A DNA stretch of 64,000 bases from Pictodentalium vernedei (taxonomy: Eukaryota; Mollusca; Scaphopoda; Dentaliida; Dentaliidae): positions 367,053,704 through 367,117,703 of the forward strand of contig CM062297.1 of the NCBI GenBank assembly GCA_031216915.1. The letters are read 5' to 3'. Position 1 is the first letter of the stretch. Every line of letters starts with the position of its first letter. Made by a program: the position numbers and the translations under genes. Shown one piece after another: positions 42,278 through 52,857 of this stretch. Below the pieces are notes generated by a model. That model saw only the letters and a program-made list of their open reading frames with translations, ran no database searches and had not been told where the DNA came from.

Positions 42278-42648
42278 GGAAAGCGCGGTGGCTCAGTGGT
42301 GGACTGTTGGACTTGTATGCTAGAGGTCCCGAGTTCGATCCTCGTCCGGTACGACCCGCGTTATGTCCTTAGGAAAGGCACTTTATCCCGGTTGCCTACA
42401 CGGGGGCACGATGATGCCGTGTACTGAGGCGTACGGCACGTCGATATTGCACATGTCTTCAACCGCTGTAACCCTGCTTGAGCGGAGCTTGAACAGAGTT
42501 AGAATGGTGAGGAGCTGACAGTTGCTCGTCGATGCTCGGTTGTTCTCTCTAGGTACTCCCAGTCTTCCTCCACCTGTAAAACTGTCACGATTAGCCATTG
42601 TGCATAAGTATGTGATCTTGAACACCAATAAATAAATTAATAATAAAT
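42278..42648 (+). mobile_element. tRNA-derived SINE, copy 2
   Basis: Head GAAAGCGCGGTGGCTCAGTGG (box A region) and GAGTTCGATCCTCGTCC (box B). The body shares CCGTGTACTGAGGCGTACGG, CACGTCGATATTGCAC and CTGCTTGAGCGGAG-type words with copy 1 at 120-473, and the tail CACCAATAAATAAATTAATAATAAAT is of the same type. Box B is well preserved. Confidence 0.85.
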
Positions 42649-43059
42649 GTCAGATCAACTTTCCACATTACAGACCTCAGACTTTAGCACCAAAGGTGCC
42701 GGAGGCATTCGAGACGGGGTGGCGGAAGGGTATCAGTAACGACACTCTTCTTTGGGTATGAGTTAAGCAAAGACATAGCCAGGTATCCATAGTGTGGGGA
42801 CACACAGGCGGGGGGGGGGGGGGGGAGGGGCTCCCAAAAATTTCCAGACACAAGGAGGGGCGGGTGGGTGGTTCGAGGCTGAAGAAAATGCGTAACGGAC
42901 CAAAAATGCAAATTTTTCCTCCACTTAAAATCACTACAGTTAAAAGTAAAAGTCTTGTCACGAGCTGTGCGCTTATCTAGGCTTAATTGCGTGTAGGAAT
43001 TGCGGGCAATTGCCATATCGAATGGCATCCAAAGCACGGCTCCTGGTTACTCATGGCAA
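42649..43059. other. Unannotated sequence with a poly-G run
   Basis: G16 at 42810-42825 followed by GA-rich sequence. No gene or repeat partner found. Confidence 0.4.
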
Positions 43060-43061
43060 AC

Positions 43062-43129
43062 ACAGGCAATGTTTCTGCCAATGAACCTCCGGGTTACCCG
43101 GAGGTCCATTGGCTGAAACATTGCTTGTG
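43062..43129. repeat. Foldback, about 33-bp arms
   Basis: ACAGGCAATGTTTCTGCCAA at the left pairs with TTGGCTGAAACATTGCTTGT at the right, and CCTCCGGGT pairs with ACCCGGAGG at the centre. Few mismatches. Confidence 0.8.
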
Positions 43130-43790
43130 CACAGTATGTATGTACATAATTTTATAGCCTTACTATGGTCATAACGCGTAGATTAACGCGCAGATCGACG
43201 TGCTATTTGTGCGCATTTCAGGACAGGACTTCTAGTTTTAACTGTATGTTCTTTTCTTGTTTAACAATTTATTATCAATTCTATGGCCAACCAGGGCGTT
43301 TAAAATATATGAACTACATGTATCATATTAGGGGTGTAGGTAAGTCCAAATACATATAAATACCACGTTGGTACCCGCAGCTAATGCTGTCCACGTGGTT
43401 ATAGAGAAGTCGTTGTCAAATTTGCAACAGGCAAACTGAATAACATGGCAACTATTTTTAAATACCAACTTGAAACTAATTGAAATTGTGATTTAATCAG
43501 TTTGATTTAGTGTGCTATAATCAGTATAATGTGTTATGGATGTGTGGGCATGGACTTGCATCTATGCTTCCTGATTTTATCTGACCATTGCATGTTGATA
43601 GGAGGATATTGTCCAGAATAATTTTCAGAAAGTTTATATGAACTAAAATCATAATACCAGCTGGTGTCACTGGTGTAAATCAATAAAACAAAAATACTGA
43701 CCCCACCCCACCCCACCCCAGGCTTAGTCGACATAAACTGAACATTGTTTATAAGTCAAAGAAGCCAACTGAACAAAGGTGATTGCTATG
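43130..43790. other. Unannotated intergenic sequence
   Basis: Nothing beyond a CCCACCCCA triplet near 43703-43722. Confidence 0.4.
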
Positions 43791-44027
43791 CAGCAAGCCT
43801 GAAAATAAGCAGCCTGTAATCTGCAGAATCAGGATCCCAGATGGTGAATTTGGTGAAGCATCACTAAATTTACCCTCTGTGAATCTCATTCTGAATGAAG
43901 TTCTAACGCCTGAACATCAAGAGGTATCCTGAGGATAAATTAGCACAGTGTGTGAGATAGTATCAGCAAATTCCCCCTCTGGGGCCCCATTTTGCAAATG
44001 GCAGATTGCTTATTTTCAGGCTTGCTG
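43791..44027. mobile_element. MITE (copy 2 of the family)
   Basis: A perfect 19-bp terminal inverted repeat CAGCAAGCCTGAAAATAAG, 237 bp in all, with inner similarity (CCCAGATGGTGAATTT against AAATTCCCCCTCTGGGG). Same family as 1722-1971. No target duplication could be fixed by eye. Confidence 0.8.
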
Positions 44028-44603
44028 TGCAGTATGAATCAATAACATCACCCACTTCTTCACCCCAGCAAGATATGTAGACTGTGAGTGTGACTTCCCT
44101 CATGTCACATGTGCATACCACAGAAATAGGGAAGGTTAATTTTCGCTATCCTTTATTGGATCCAAAATAAGGAATGAAGAGTGTTTTCTATCAAGTAGAA
44201 TCAGGTGGAATTGCTAAATAACCAAGTACAGACTAAGGAATCAGGGAATGCATTACCTTAGACTTATTTAGTGGTTTATTCAGACTAATTTGATAATATT
44301 TTGATACTATCTCAATTCATACCCATTGGAATTATTTCCCTTGCAGTCTCAGAAGTCTTTCGTGGGGGTGGGGGGGGGGGGGGGGTGGGGGGGCACATGG
44401 ATCTTTTGGTGGAAGGGGGTTCAAACATATTTACACCTTTGTGTGGAGGAAAGTATATATTTTTCAAAAATCTCAATTAATGAAAGACTTTCGAGTTTTC
44501 AGTTCAGCACAATCCCTGGTGGAAAGCATACTTGATACAGGCGATATAAAATTACATTCAAGAAGTTTCATTTTCACAGGTCTTCCATTCATTTAGATTC
44601 GTT
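44028..44603. other. Unannotated sequence with a G-rich tract
   Basis: A G tract with single T interruptions at 44364-44394 (about 30 bases) is the only notable item. It could form a quadruplex. Confidence 0.4.
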
Positions 44604-45240
44604 GTGTTTGAAAGCTAGGACCATAGACCAATAAAACAAAATCTGTTCACGTTGCATCGAATGCTAAGGTAAACGATCCTTGGTTCAATCTCATAATAAA
44701 TACGGGAGCTATGAAGCTATTTTGGGATCGCCATTAACTCTTTACCTTACATTAACGTTACGGTCAAAACCGGCCAGCGCTATTCACAAAAATCGCCGAT
44801 TAATTTTAATTATTTTTTTTATTTTTCTCCCAAAAACATAGGTTATGACCCCTCTTTGAAATGTTCCCGTCGAGCTCTTTCCAAAGAAGGGTCATAACCT
44901 ATGTTTTTGCGACAAAAAATTAAAAAAATTAGTTACTGAAGAATTTTGTTTGCTTTTCATGTTACCAAAGGGTTAAAACAATTCCAAACATTCAGTAATT
45001 GTCAATTCGGTCTGGGACGATTCGTGAATGTGAACTAACATACTAGATGAGTACAGTGCAACCTTTTGGGGGTTACCGTTAGCTCGGTTAATATGGTGGA
45101 AGACCATTCATGGCTGGGCGAATGGGTATCGTAGACCCGGGATCGACTCCTGCCGGGACCAACTTCCGAAAAATTGTGAGTTTTTAGTTCAGTTGCTCGG
45201 ACAGTACAATGACTGGCAGAATTCCTGCTTGACAAAATTT
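44604..45240 (+). repeat. Dispersed repeat R3, copy A
   Basis: Shares GACCATAGACCA, ATCGAATG(C/T)TAAGGTAAACGATCC and AT(A/T)AATA(C/T)(G/A)GGAGCTATG with 45897-46270, in the same orientation. Near its end it has CATGGCTGGGCGAATGGGTATCGTAGACCC, echoed in copy B. Palindrome P1 is inserted in its middle (44832-44908). Confidence 0.65.
44832..44908. repeat. Palindrome family P1, copy 1
   Basis: AAAAACATAGGTTATGACCC and GGGTCATAACCTATGTTTTT form inverted arms around TTCCCGTCGAGCTC. Sister copies lie at 45721-45787 and 46457-46512, with eroded ones at 5084-5140 and 39815-39860. Confidence 0.85.
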
Positions 45241-45402
45241 AAATTCAAATACTTGCATCTTTACGTATCTTCTATTAATCCTTTACCTAATACGAAAAGA
45301 TGACGACACTTGTAAACAAAATTCTTGAAAAACTAATTTTTTTTAATTTTTTTAATCTTACAATCAACATGTATTTTGTCTGTATTAACTCCGCAACTGT
45401 CG

Positions 45403-45450
45403 TGTATCCGACCCCCTGATACAGATGTTTGTATCAGGGGGTCGGATACA
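45403..45450. repeat. Foldback with 20-bp perfect arms
   Basis: TGTATCCGACCCCCTGATAC at 45403-45422 and its reverse complement at 45431-45450. Confidence 0.9.
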
Positions 45451-45547
45451 AGCATGTTCCTTTCGCGTGAGTTCCATTTTTTTTTTCTTTTTGTTCATCC
45501 GTACGAAAAAATAGTTCGTTATATATTCATCTACATTCTGGACAATC

Positions 45548-45704
45548 ATTATTACCATTACGTGGATGTACAAAATATGTATTCGAGTCTCGTTCCGGGT
45601 TCTAAGGGTAGATCACGACGAGTCGAAGACGAGTCGTCATCTGCCCTTAGAACCAGGAGCTCGACTCGGATACATATTTTGTACATCCACATAATGGTAA
45701 TAAT
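45548..45704. repeat. 157-bp near-perfect palindrome
   Basis: ATTATTACCATTACGTGGAT at the left end pairs with ATCCACATAATGGTAATAAT at the right end. The pairing continues through TGTACAAAATATGTAT, GTTCTAAGGG and, at the centre, CGACGAGTCG against CGAGTCGTCA. A foldback element or a very recent hairpin-forming MITE. Confidence 0.88.
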
Positions 45705-45720
45705 CTCTATGTATCAACAT

Positions 45721-45787
45721 CATAGGTTATGGCCCCTCATGGGAACGAGCTCGACGATCTCGTTCTAAAGAGGGGTTATAACCTATG
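45721..45787. repeat. Palindrome family P1, copy 2
   Basis: CATAGGTTATGGCCCCTCAT and GAGGGGTTATAACCTATG are inverted arms; the inner part is GGAACGAGCTCGACGATCTC, itself palindromic. Confidence 0.85.
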
Positions 45788-45896
45788 TTTTTTGAGACAA
45801 GAAATGAAAAGAAAATAATGAAAATTAACTGGCGAGTTCTGTGATTAGCGCAAGCCAGTTTGCGTTACCTTTTTTAAAGGGTTAACTGAGATTCCT

Positions 45897-46270
45897 GTGT
45901 TTAAAAGCTGAGACCATAGACCAGTATAACAGTGATCTGTTCTATTTGTATCGAATGTTAAGGTAAACGATCCACGCAAAAAGCTCACAATATATGCAGG
46001 GGCTATGTGGACAATTACAAATCAACACTAACACAGTTGCCAAAATTATTATTTGTTAACTCTCGAATATGAGTCTGGGTGGGTTGCAAATGTAACTTGA
46101 CATACTGACAGTAAATTGCAGCTGGGTTTTTTTTCTGTTTTGGGGGGATGGAGGGAGTTCAAGCTCAATTTGTATGGAGAAGCATTTATGGCAGGGTGAT
46201 TGAGTTTCGTAGACCCCTTAAGGGGTAGAAACTACGTTCAGACCGCTGAACTACCTCCTCCCCATCCTCC
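45897..46270 (+). repeat. Dispersed repeat R3, copy B
   Basis: Second copy of 44604-45240, without the inserted palindrome. It ends in GGCAGGGTGATTGAGTTTCG, followed by TAGACCCC. Confidence 0.6.
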
Positions 46271-46949
46271 TCTAGTTCAGGCCTGCGGCGTTTGTCTGGA
46301 ACTTGGACACCCCCACCCCCCACCCCCAAATCTTACTTAGCCCCCATCCCCACCCCCAAATTGAAATCCTGGCTTCGCCACTGGCTCGGAATATCACAAT
46401 TTATCATTTCAATAATTGTTTGTAAGATTTTTCAAAAACTGTCAACAAAACCGGATCATGTGGGTCCTCATTGGAATGAGCTCAACGATCCCGTTCCAAT
46501 AAGGGGTCACTTATATAAAATGATTTTTTTTTTGTTGGAACAGTTTTTTCACTGTGTAATTTGTAAATTTCATGGGCGGATGCGGCCGATTCTTTAAAGG
46601 GTTAACAAAAATTGTCTTCTAAATTTTATTATCCTTTTAAATTTTTGTGTAGCTTTTCGAAAAAGTAAATTCATCTGGATGCTCAATGGATGGCCTCGAC
46701 AAACAAGATCGCGCACAAACTTGTGCATCATTGAGGAATGCAACATCAGAAAAGATGAACAACAACAAGTCTGTAGTGACCTCGTCTTTGTTATCCTGGC
46801 AAGTATGAGATGTTAAACTGTTATTGGTGTCCAGACTTGATTGACTGGTGCTATTTTTGACTTCTGCATAATTATTGTAGTAAATACTCGTTGCGAAAAT
46901 ATGTTTTATGAGAAAACTAAGCGGTCCTCCATCCACGGGAGATGTCAGA
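46271..46949. other. Unannotated sequence with P1 palindrome copy 3
   Basis: Contains at 46457-46512 a diverged P1 copy (GGGTCCTCATTGGAATGAGC, CCGTTCCAATAAGGGGTCAC). C-rich CCCCCACCCCCCACCCCC near 46308-46326. No gene. Confidence 0.45.
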
Positions 46950-46954
46950 TCGAA

Positions 46955-47054
46955 TCATCTTCAGGTTCTACGAAACCATTTCCCTCGGTCACGTCAGTCT
47001 TAATTGAAGACTGATGGGACTGAGGAAAGTGGTTTCGTAGAACCTCAGGATGAT
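46955..47054. repeat. 100-bp palindrome
   Basis: ATCATCTTCAGGTTCTACGA pairs with TCGTAGAACCTCAGGATGAT. Inner pairing is AACCATTTCC with GGAAAGTGGTT and CAGTCTTAATTGAAGACTG at the centre. Confidence 0.82.
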
Positions 47055-47715
47055 CAATCTTGGGTTAAAGGTTTATTTTAGAAATTATTAGGATGTAAAT
47101 CATAGCCCCATCGCATTAATCCTTAAGTCCCAAATAAGCCTATTTCGAAACAACCATCTTGGCTTTTAATATATGCAAGACCACAGGTCGCGAGGTGTAA
47201 ACATTTCAAGAAAACATGTTGTAAACAGTGGGAGAAGATAGTCTCCTGCGCAGCCCTTTCGGTCCGCTATTAGGTATAACGGAACTAAATATTTTCCCAT
47301 AGGCGACCATTATAACGTTCCGGCCAAAAAAAAATGATTGCATCACTTTAGTTTTGGCATTCAAATTTCTTTGTCAAGTATAGCCCTTCAGACAACTTTT
47401 TCTGACCCAAGAAGAAGGGGCCATGCAACAAATAAGAGAGAAAAACTGACACGAAGGGAAGTACCGGTCACGTGCAGATATTTTTCAGGGAATTCCCAAC
47501 AAAAACCCACAGAAAGTAAATTGGATTTTTTAGGTCCAAAAGTCATCAAATCACCCTCTTTTAATCAGGTATATTCAACAATAATGCAAGACGTCAATAG
47601 AATGTTTCAAACGTTTATTGAAACCATAGATTTTCCCAATGCCGTTTAATTTTAGAGACTGCAACATTTCAAGGCGGGACACCCTAATTCAAATATTTAG
47701 TTCCCTGATACCATT

Positions 47716-48714
47716 AACTTCAGCCATTTTAGAATGGCGGCCCCCATAGAGTAGAAGAAAGACTTATGCTGTTGTGTACGTTAAAATGCCCAGCTCTTGA
47801 CCTTGTCCGTTCCAATCTTTTTCCGAGAGACTGTGTAATCGACTTGAACAAACATGAGTGCATGTCACCGCCAAACAACAGCATTCGATGCGTTTTAATG
47901 TCTGAGAGTCACGTAGTTTACTCATGTTTTCATCTCAAATGTTTATTTCTGAGCGTGGCAGGCATAGCATCCCAACATAGTGTAGCATAAACCACGCCCG
48001 ACACCCGTCATTGTGACACGAACCACACCTCTGTGCCGAAATTAGTTCAAAAGTTACAGCTCATTTTATTTTTTCGATCCCCACATCGACTGGGGTATGC
48101 CTCACCCATGGGTGGTGGACGTATGGGAGTTCGCATACAACGTGATATGGTATGGCGAAAGGACACAATTTCTCACTTTGAAATAAAAGAAGTAATAAAT
48201 ATCGACACAGTTGATAGAAAATCCCGGTCTAATTCTTAAGTACAGGAAACAAGATTTTCAAATGTTTATTTCCAAATTCCAAGTGTGGTATCACGTCTTC
48301 ACATGATGCATATGAAAATAAGGTCCATGGCTGATACCAAGTGCATCCCTTGGTCAATAAAATCAGGTGTAACATTTGAACTAACTACGACACAGAGGTG
48401 TGGTTGGTGTCACAATGACGGGTGCTGTGCGTACTTTATGATACACTATGCTTCGATGCTATGCCTGCTGCGCTCAGAAATAAACATTTGAGAACAACCC
48501 ATGAATAAACGACGTGACTCTAGGACGTTAAAACGCGTTGAATGCTGTTGTTTGGCGGTGACATGCACACATTTTTGTTCAAGTCGATCACATAATCTCT
48601 CGGATAAAAGATTGGCACACAAATGGTCAAGTTTTGGGCATTTTAACGTACTCGCTCCCAAGGTACGTATTTGTTCTACTCCATGGGCGACGTCATTTTA
48701 AAATGGTTGAAGCT
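47716..48714. mobile_element. Foldback element with about 345-bp arms
   Basis: The left arm (47716-48060) reads as the reverse complement of the right arm (48368-48714) with roughly 20 per cent divergence by eye. Shared blocks include CATTTTAGAATGGCGGC / ACGTCATTTTAAAATGG at the ends, AAACAACAGCATTC / GAATGCTGTTGTTT, TGTTTATTTCTGAGCG / GCTCAGAAATAAACA and ACCACACCTCTGTG / CACAGAGGTGTGGT. The 300-bp loop has no gene. Long-arm, gene-less structure suggests a foldback-type non-autonomous DNA transposon. Confidence 0.82.
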
Positions 48715-48719
48715 GATAC

Positions 48720-49014
48720 CAGACCTCTAGGTGAATACCTATAGTGGACAGCGAAGGAAACTATGGGAGAAGACAGTGGGTGAAGTGCTTCGGACCCCAT
48801 TACGTTCATTAGTGCGAATTCAAAAAACATTTAGCCAAAGTTACAATTTGTTTAAGGTGCTGTATTAGTAATGGAATTTTGTTTATTTTGAAATTTCCAC
48901 GTCTGCTATTCCTTAAATGCAAATTAAATATACTCAAACTATGCACGAAAATGAAGGTTGAAATGTATAAAACATTAAACATATATGCATTCAACTCATA
49001 GAATTGACAGTAGG
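48720..49014. other. Unannotated sequence
   Basis: Nothing recognised. Confidence 0.4.
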
Positions 49015-49331
49015 CACCACTGGTTCCTGGAAGTCTGCTACCGTATTCGTACAAGAACTGATAAACAAAAATAATATTTCACAAAAACAATGAACAATTT
49101 GTGGCCAAACGTGCTTCAGATACTAAATTACAAAGCTAGGCATTCAAAACAGTTTCAAATGCAGCGATAGAACTGGATTTGGGAAAAGGACAATACTGGT
49201 TGCATTTCGTCGCCTGAGTGTTAGGGTGTTCTATGTCCCATATTGGGATAGAACATTCTCGCACTTAGGCGACGATTTTGTATTGAAGATGGAATCCATG
49301 TTCGATGGACATGCGCGAAACACAAGTTACC
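49015..49331 (+). repeat. Dispersed repeat R2, 5' part of a split copy
   Basis: Matches 57597-57870 (GGTTCCTGGAAGTCTGCTA, TTGTGGCCAAACGTGCTTCAG, TTGGGAAAAGGACAATAC). The continuation is found at 55775-55885, so a LINE has split it. A perfect-looking hairpin at 49208-49274 (CGTCGCCTGAGTG...CGCACTTAGGCGACG) has been inserted in this copy only. Confidence 0.8.
49208..49274. repeat. 67-bp hairpin inside R2
   Basis: CGTCGCCTGAGTGTTAG...TGTTCTATGTCCCATATT pairs with GGGATAGAACATTCTCGCAC...CTTAGGCGACG. Absent from the 57.6-kb copy of R2, so it is a later insertion. Confidence 0.78.
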
Positions 49332-49364
49332 TTCTTCTTCTTCTTCTTCTTCTTCTTCTTCTTC
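49332..49364 (-). repeat. (GAA)n LINE tail
   Basis: Eleven TTC units on the plus strand, i.e. GAA at the 3' end of the minus-strand LINE. Confidence 0.9.
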
Positions 49365-50047
49365 AAGGAATTTCCTGCGGTAATTTTTCGCAGCACCTCC
49401 AAAGGAGTAATGAGTAAAAAAATAAATTAAATTACCTTCATAGAGCTGCAATCATCTTATATACATTGATTCAGTTTGACTTATTAAAACAATTAGAATA
49501 ATTACAAACAATTGAAGAGCTGATTCTGCCGAGACTTCGTCAGGTGCACAGAGCGAATTTGGTGAAGATTATAGATGAAGTTCCTGCTCCAAGATTCAAC
49601 AGTACAGAGTGCAGAAATAGATGATGTAGAGGAATAATCAGGTAGAAAAGCTAAGTAGTCGAGCGTTAGTTGGGTTTGTATGGCAGGATCAGAGCAGCAG
49701 GACGCATATAGCATTGTGGGAATGAGATTTTCCAATTTCTTCAATGCCCTTTTTCTTGCATCAGCTATGGGATCAGCTGAACAAGAGGATACTAAATGTT
49801 CTCTGGTTTCCTCTTATATTTTACATAATTGGCATGTTGAAGAAGTGTTTTTGTTGAAAGAAGCAGTATTTTCCTGGAGAATGTAGGTCCCAGTGAGAAG
49901 TCGTGCTTCGATTCAACCTTTTCGTATATCATTTTGGTTGTTTTTCAATGATTTCCATACATGATGAGGTTGGCCGATTTTTACCATATCAGCATTCAGA
50001 TACTTGAGTGATTTTTTACTTCTTATATCATCTTTGATTCGTCCCTC

Positions 50048-51680
50048 TTAGAATTCATTGACACATTTGTCAACTTTTTTCTTCCAAGCAGAGTTTTCCA
50101 TTGGATAAGTCAGGACACGAAATATGGATGGCAGGCTGTATTTCCATAAAAGCCTCCTCATTTTAATGAACCAGCTTTCTGAGTTAAGACACTTAATAGA
50201 TAGTTGCCCCATTGCCATTTCTTTTTCAATTGATGAATCTTGTCTGGCTATTCTTCCAAGTAATTGCAGCATCTGTTTGTGAATTAATACCTCTAGTGGT
50301 GGTTGGCCAGATATTGCATATACCGCAGCTGTAGATGTTCTCTGTGGCAAAGATTGCAGCTGCTTGATTGTTTTCTTATGAAACATTTCTAATTTTTCCA
50401 ATTCTATCTGTTTGAAATGAATAGCTTCTAATCCATGCAGCATTCTTGGCAATACAAAAGTCCTCCATAAATGCAGTGGTACATGGGGACCAAGTCTGTT
50501 GTTTCCATATAAGCCAGCACCCAGCAATCCATAAATGGTTTTTGTCCTTTTGATATCCTCTCTTCTACATCTAGATTGGTGTTACGAGTTCTTTCGATGC
50601 CAACGTGAGTTACAGCATTCGGTGTTGGAACATTTTAATGATTTCCCTTCATAACTGATGACAGTACTTTTACTTACATTGATGTTGTATCTTTGAGTGT
50701 GAGAATGGTCTTCAGCGTCATGGATCATTGCTTGAAGTTCAACAGGATTGTGACTCAATAAGGCTATATTATCTGCACAAGTGACATGAGGAATCAGAAT
50801 ACTTCTAGTTTTTCCACCAGTAAATCTCTTCTCCAGACGCCGAAGCAGACCATTATTGAGTCTTTTGTAATGTTGCGCAGATAATACACCTCCTTGCCGA
50901 ACCCCTTGGTTAATCTCGATTTCAGATGATAACTTTCCTGCCCATTTAACTTGTGATCTCATTCCATTATATAGATGTTGTATCCTAATCCACTCATCTC
51001 CAATTATTCCATCTAAGTATAGTTTTCTTAGAAGCATACTGTGCGACACCACGTCGAATGCCTTTTGAGCATCCAGAGTAGCAAGATGAAGGGGTGCTTT
51101 AATTTCTCTAGCTTCAGAAATGACTTCACTGATAACAAGTGCTGCATTCACAGAAGATGTACCGGCGGTGAATCCTTTCTGCAACCTTGACTGACTTTCA
51201 TTAAGGATTGGCTCAGATCTTTGCACCAATATCTTCTCCATAATTTTCATTATGATTAGGGTGACAGTGATTCCGCTATAATTTGTTGGTAAATTTTTCT
51301 CTCTTTTTGTAAACTGGAGTTATGATCCCAAGTTTTAGGATATCAGGAACTCGTTGTTCTTTAAAGCATAAGTTGATGATGTTTACAATGGAGGTTACAA
51401 CTTTTTCTCCTCCCATCTTCAGGTGTTCTGCTTGTAATCCTGTGATGTCTTCAGCTTTTCCATTCTTTAATGAATCAATGATGTCAATAACATTCTTTGA
51501 TGTGACTTTCTTTGAAGGTTGATTTTGCTGAGAACAGATTTCCATAATCTCATGTAAATCATACTCTACTTGCATTCTGTGGTCCTCATCAAACTTTTTG
51601 TCTTCAAGTGGTAATGCATTTTTGTTTCCGCTGTGCTGTGATGAGTTGGTAAAGGAGCTTTTCATCATTCTCTTTTGCAT
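50048..51680 (-). pseudogene. LINE reverse transcriptase and C-terminal region
   Basis: RT blocks on the minus strand: NGKAEDITGLQAEHLKMGG (near 51470), SRLQKGFTAGTSSVNAALVI (51180), HLATLDAQKAFDVVSHSML (51070, motif A), INQGVRQGGVLSAQ (50910, motif B) and CADNIALLS (50780) in the place of the catalytic YADD, so the second Asp is lost. The last open stretch (50527-50048) has GLYGNNRLGPHVPLHLWRTF, the usual region after RT. At least two frameshifts separate these stretches (near 51265 and 50555). Confidence 0.85.
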
Positions 51681-51798
51681 CCATGATCTTTGACAATTGT
51701 TTCTGCTTCAATTTTGCTGCATGTATTCTCTGCGTCTTCTTCTTAGCAGTAAACTTTTTCATCCACAAAAGTTGCCCAGTTGGTCTACCAGCTTCTTT

Positions 51799-52615
51799 CT
51801 ATTTCCAGAAGACTACTTTTGCTTTCTTGGGTGCATTTTTTATGTCCTCAGTCCAAGTGATAGTCTTTTTATCACTTTTGTTGTGATTCATTGATAACTT
51901 TTTGGATTTAGGAATACTCTCGTCAGCTGCATTTTTTAAAATTTCAGTTAAATGTAAAAGGTTTATCTTCAGAATTGGAGAAAGATTCGTCGTGAAGATT
52001 CTCACTGATGTACTGTTGATAAATAAACCAATTGCACTTTCTCCAGATTCGTCTAACAGCTTGTTCAGAGCATTCTTCATACTCTGGCACTTGCTGTTTG
52101 GCGTTGATCCAGGCAATTACAAGGACATGATCAGATGTGTTGTCGTAATTCCAAACCATTATTTCTACATCAATGAGCTGACATCTGTCTTCTTCAGTAA
52201 CTAAAATGTAATCGATTTGAGACCAGTCACGTTCCTTACAATGAAAAAATGTTGGTTTAGGAACTTCAAAGGTTTTGAGCATCATTCTTCCAACAAATTC
52301 ATCCAGCAAAATATATCTTCTGACATGATTCCTTAACTTCAATGAAGCATTCCAGTCTCCACAAATAATGACTTGATGGGATTCTCTATATTTTGTGATG
52401 ATCTCATCAATTTCGGTGAGAACTGCTTTGTATAGTTGTTCATGTTCTTTAGTACCTCTTGATGGCATATATACATTGATAATACACACGGAATGTTTAT
52501 TGCCTACTTCAATGACAATTACATTATTCGAATAATCTGGTAGAAGCTTGGAGTTGGGACACGTCTCATTTTTAAGGAGTATAGTAACACCACCATGTCC
52601 TTGTGGAACATTCAT
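51799..52615 (-). pseudogene. LINE APE-type endonuclease
   Basis: The 223-codon segment contains GGVTILLKNE, VCIINVYMPSRG, VIICGDWNASLKLRN (GDWNA block), DWSQIDYILVTEED and NTSDHVLVIAWI (catalytic SDH). The N-terminal Asn/Glu blocks of the domain fall upstream near 52622-52843 in another frame. Nicks DNA for target-primed reverse transcription; damaged here. Confidence 0.85.
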
Positions 52616-52857
52616 TGATTTCTACAATTCATATTTGTCATCTGTGGTTTTACTGTAGGAGTATAATTTATCACTGATCTTGTCGATGAATGAAAGTTCA
52701 AACTTGTGTAACCAGATTTCTTGTAAGCATAATGTCAGACTTCTCCATGAGTGATTATAGAAAGATGAAATTACTTTTGACATTTTTGATGTTGAATGAA
52801 GTGATGATGATGGAAGTAGGTGAGCTTGGTATAGGTATATCATATTTCATATCCACC

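Noticed and set aside
45085-45160. Possible tRNA gene (GGCTGGGCGAATGG box A-like and GGGATCGACTCC box B-like words)
   Set aside because: I could not fold a proper acceptor stem or anticodon arm, and part of the sequence recurs in repeat R3 copy B, so it is at best a SINE or repeat piece.
49221-49451. Glu-rich open frame on the minus strand
   Set aside because: The Glu run is the (GAA)n tail of the LINE.
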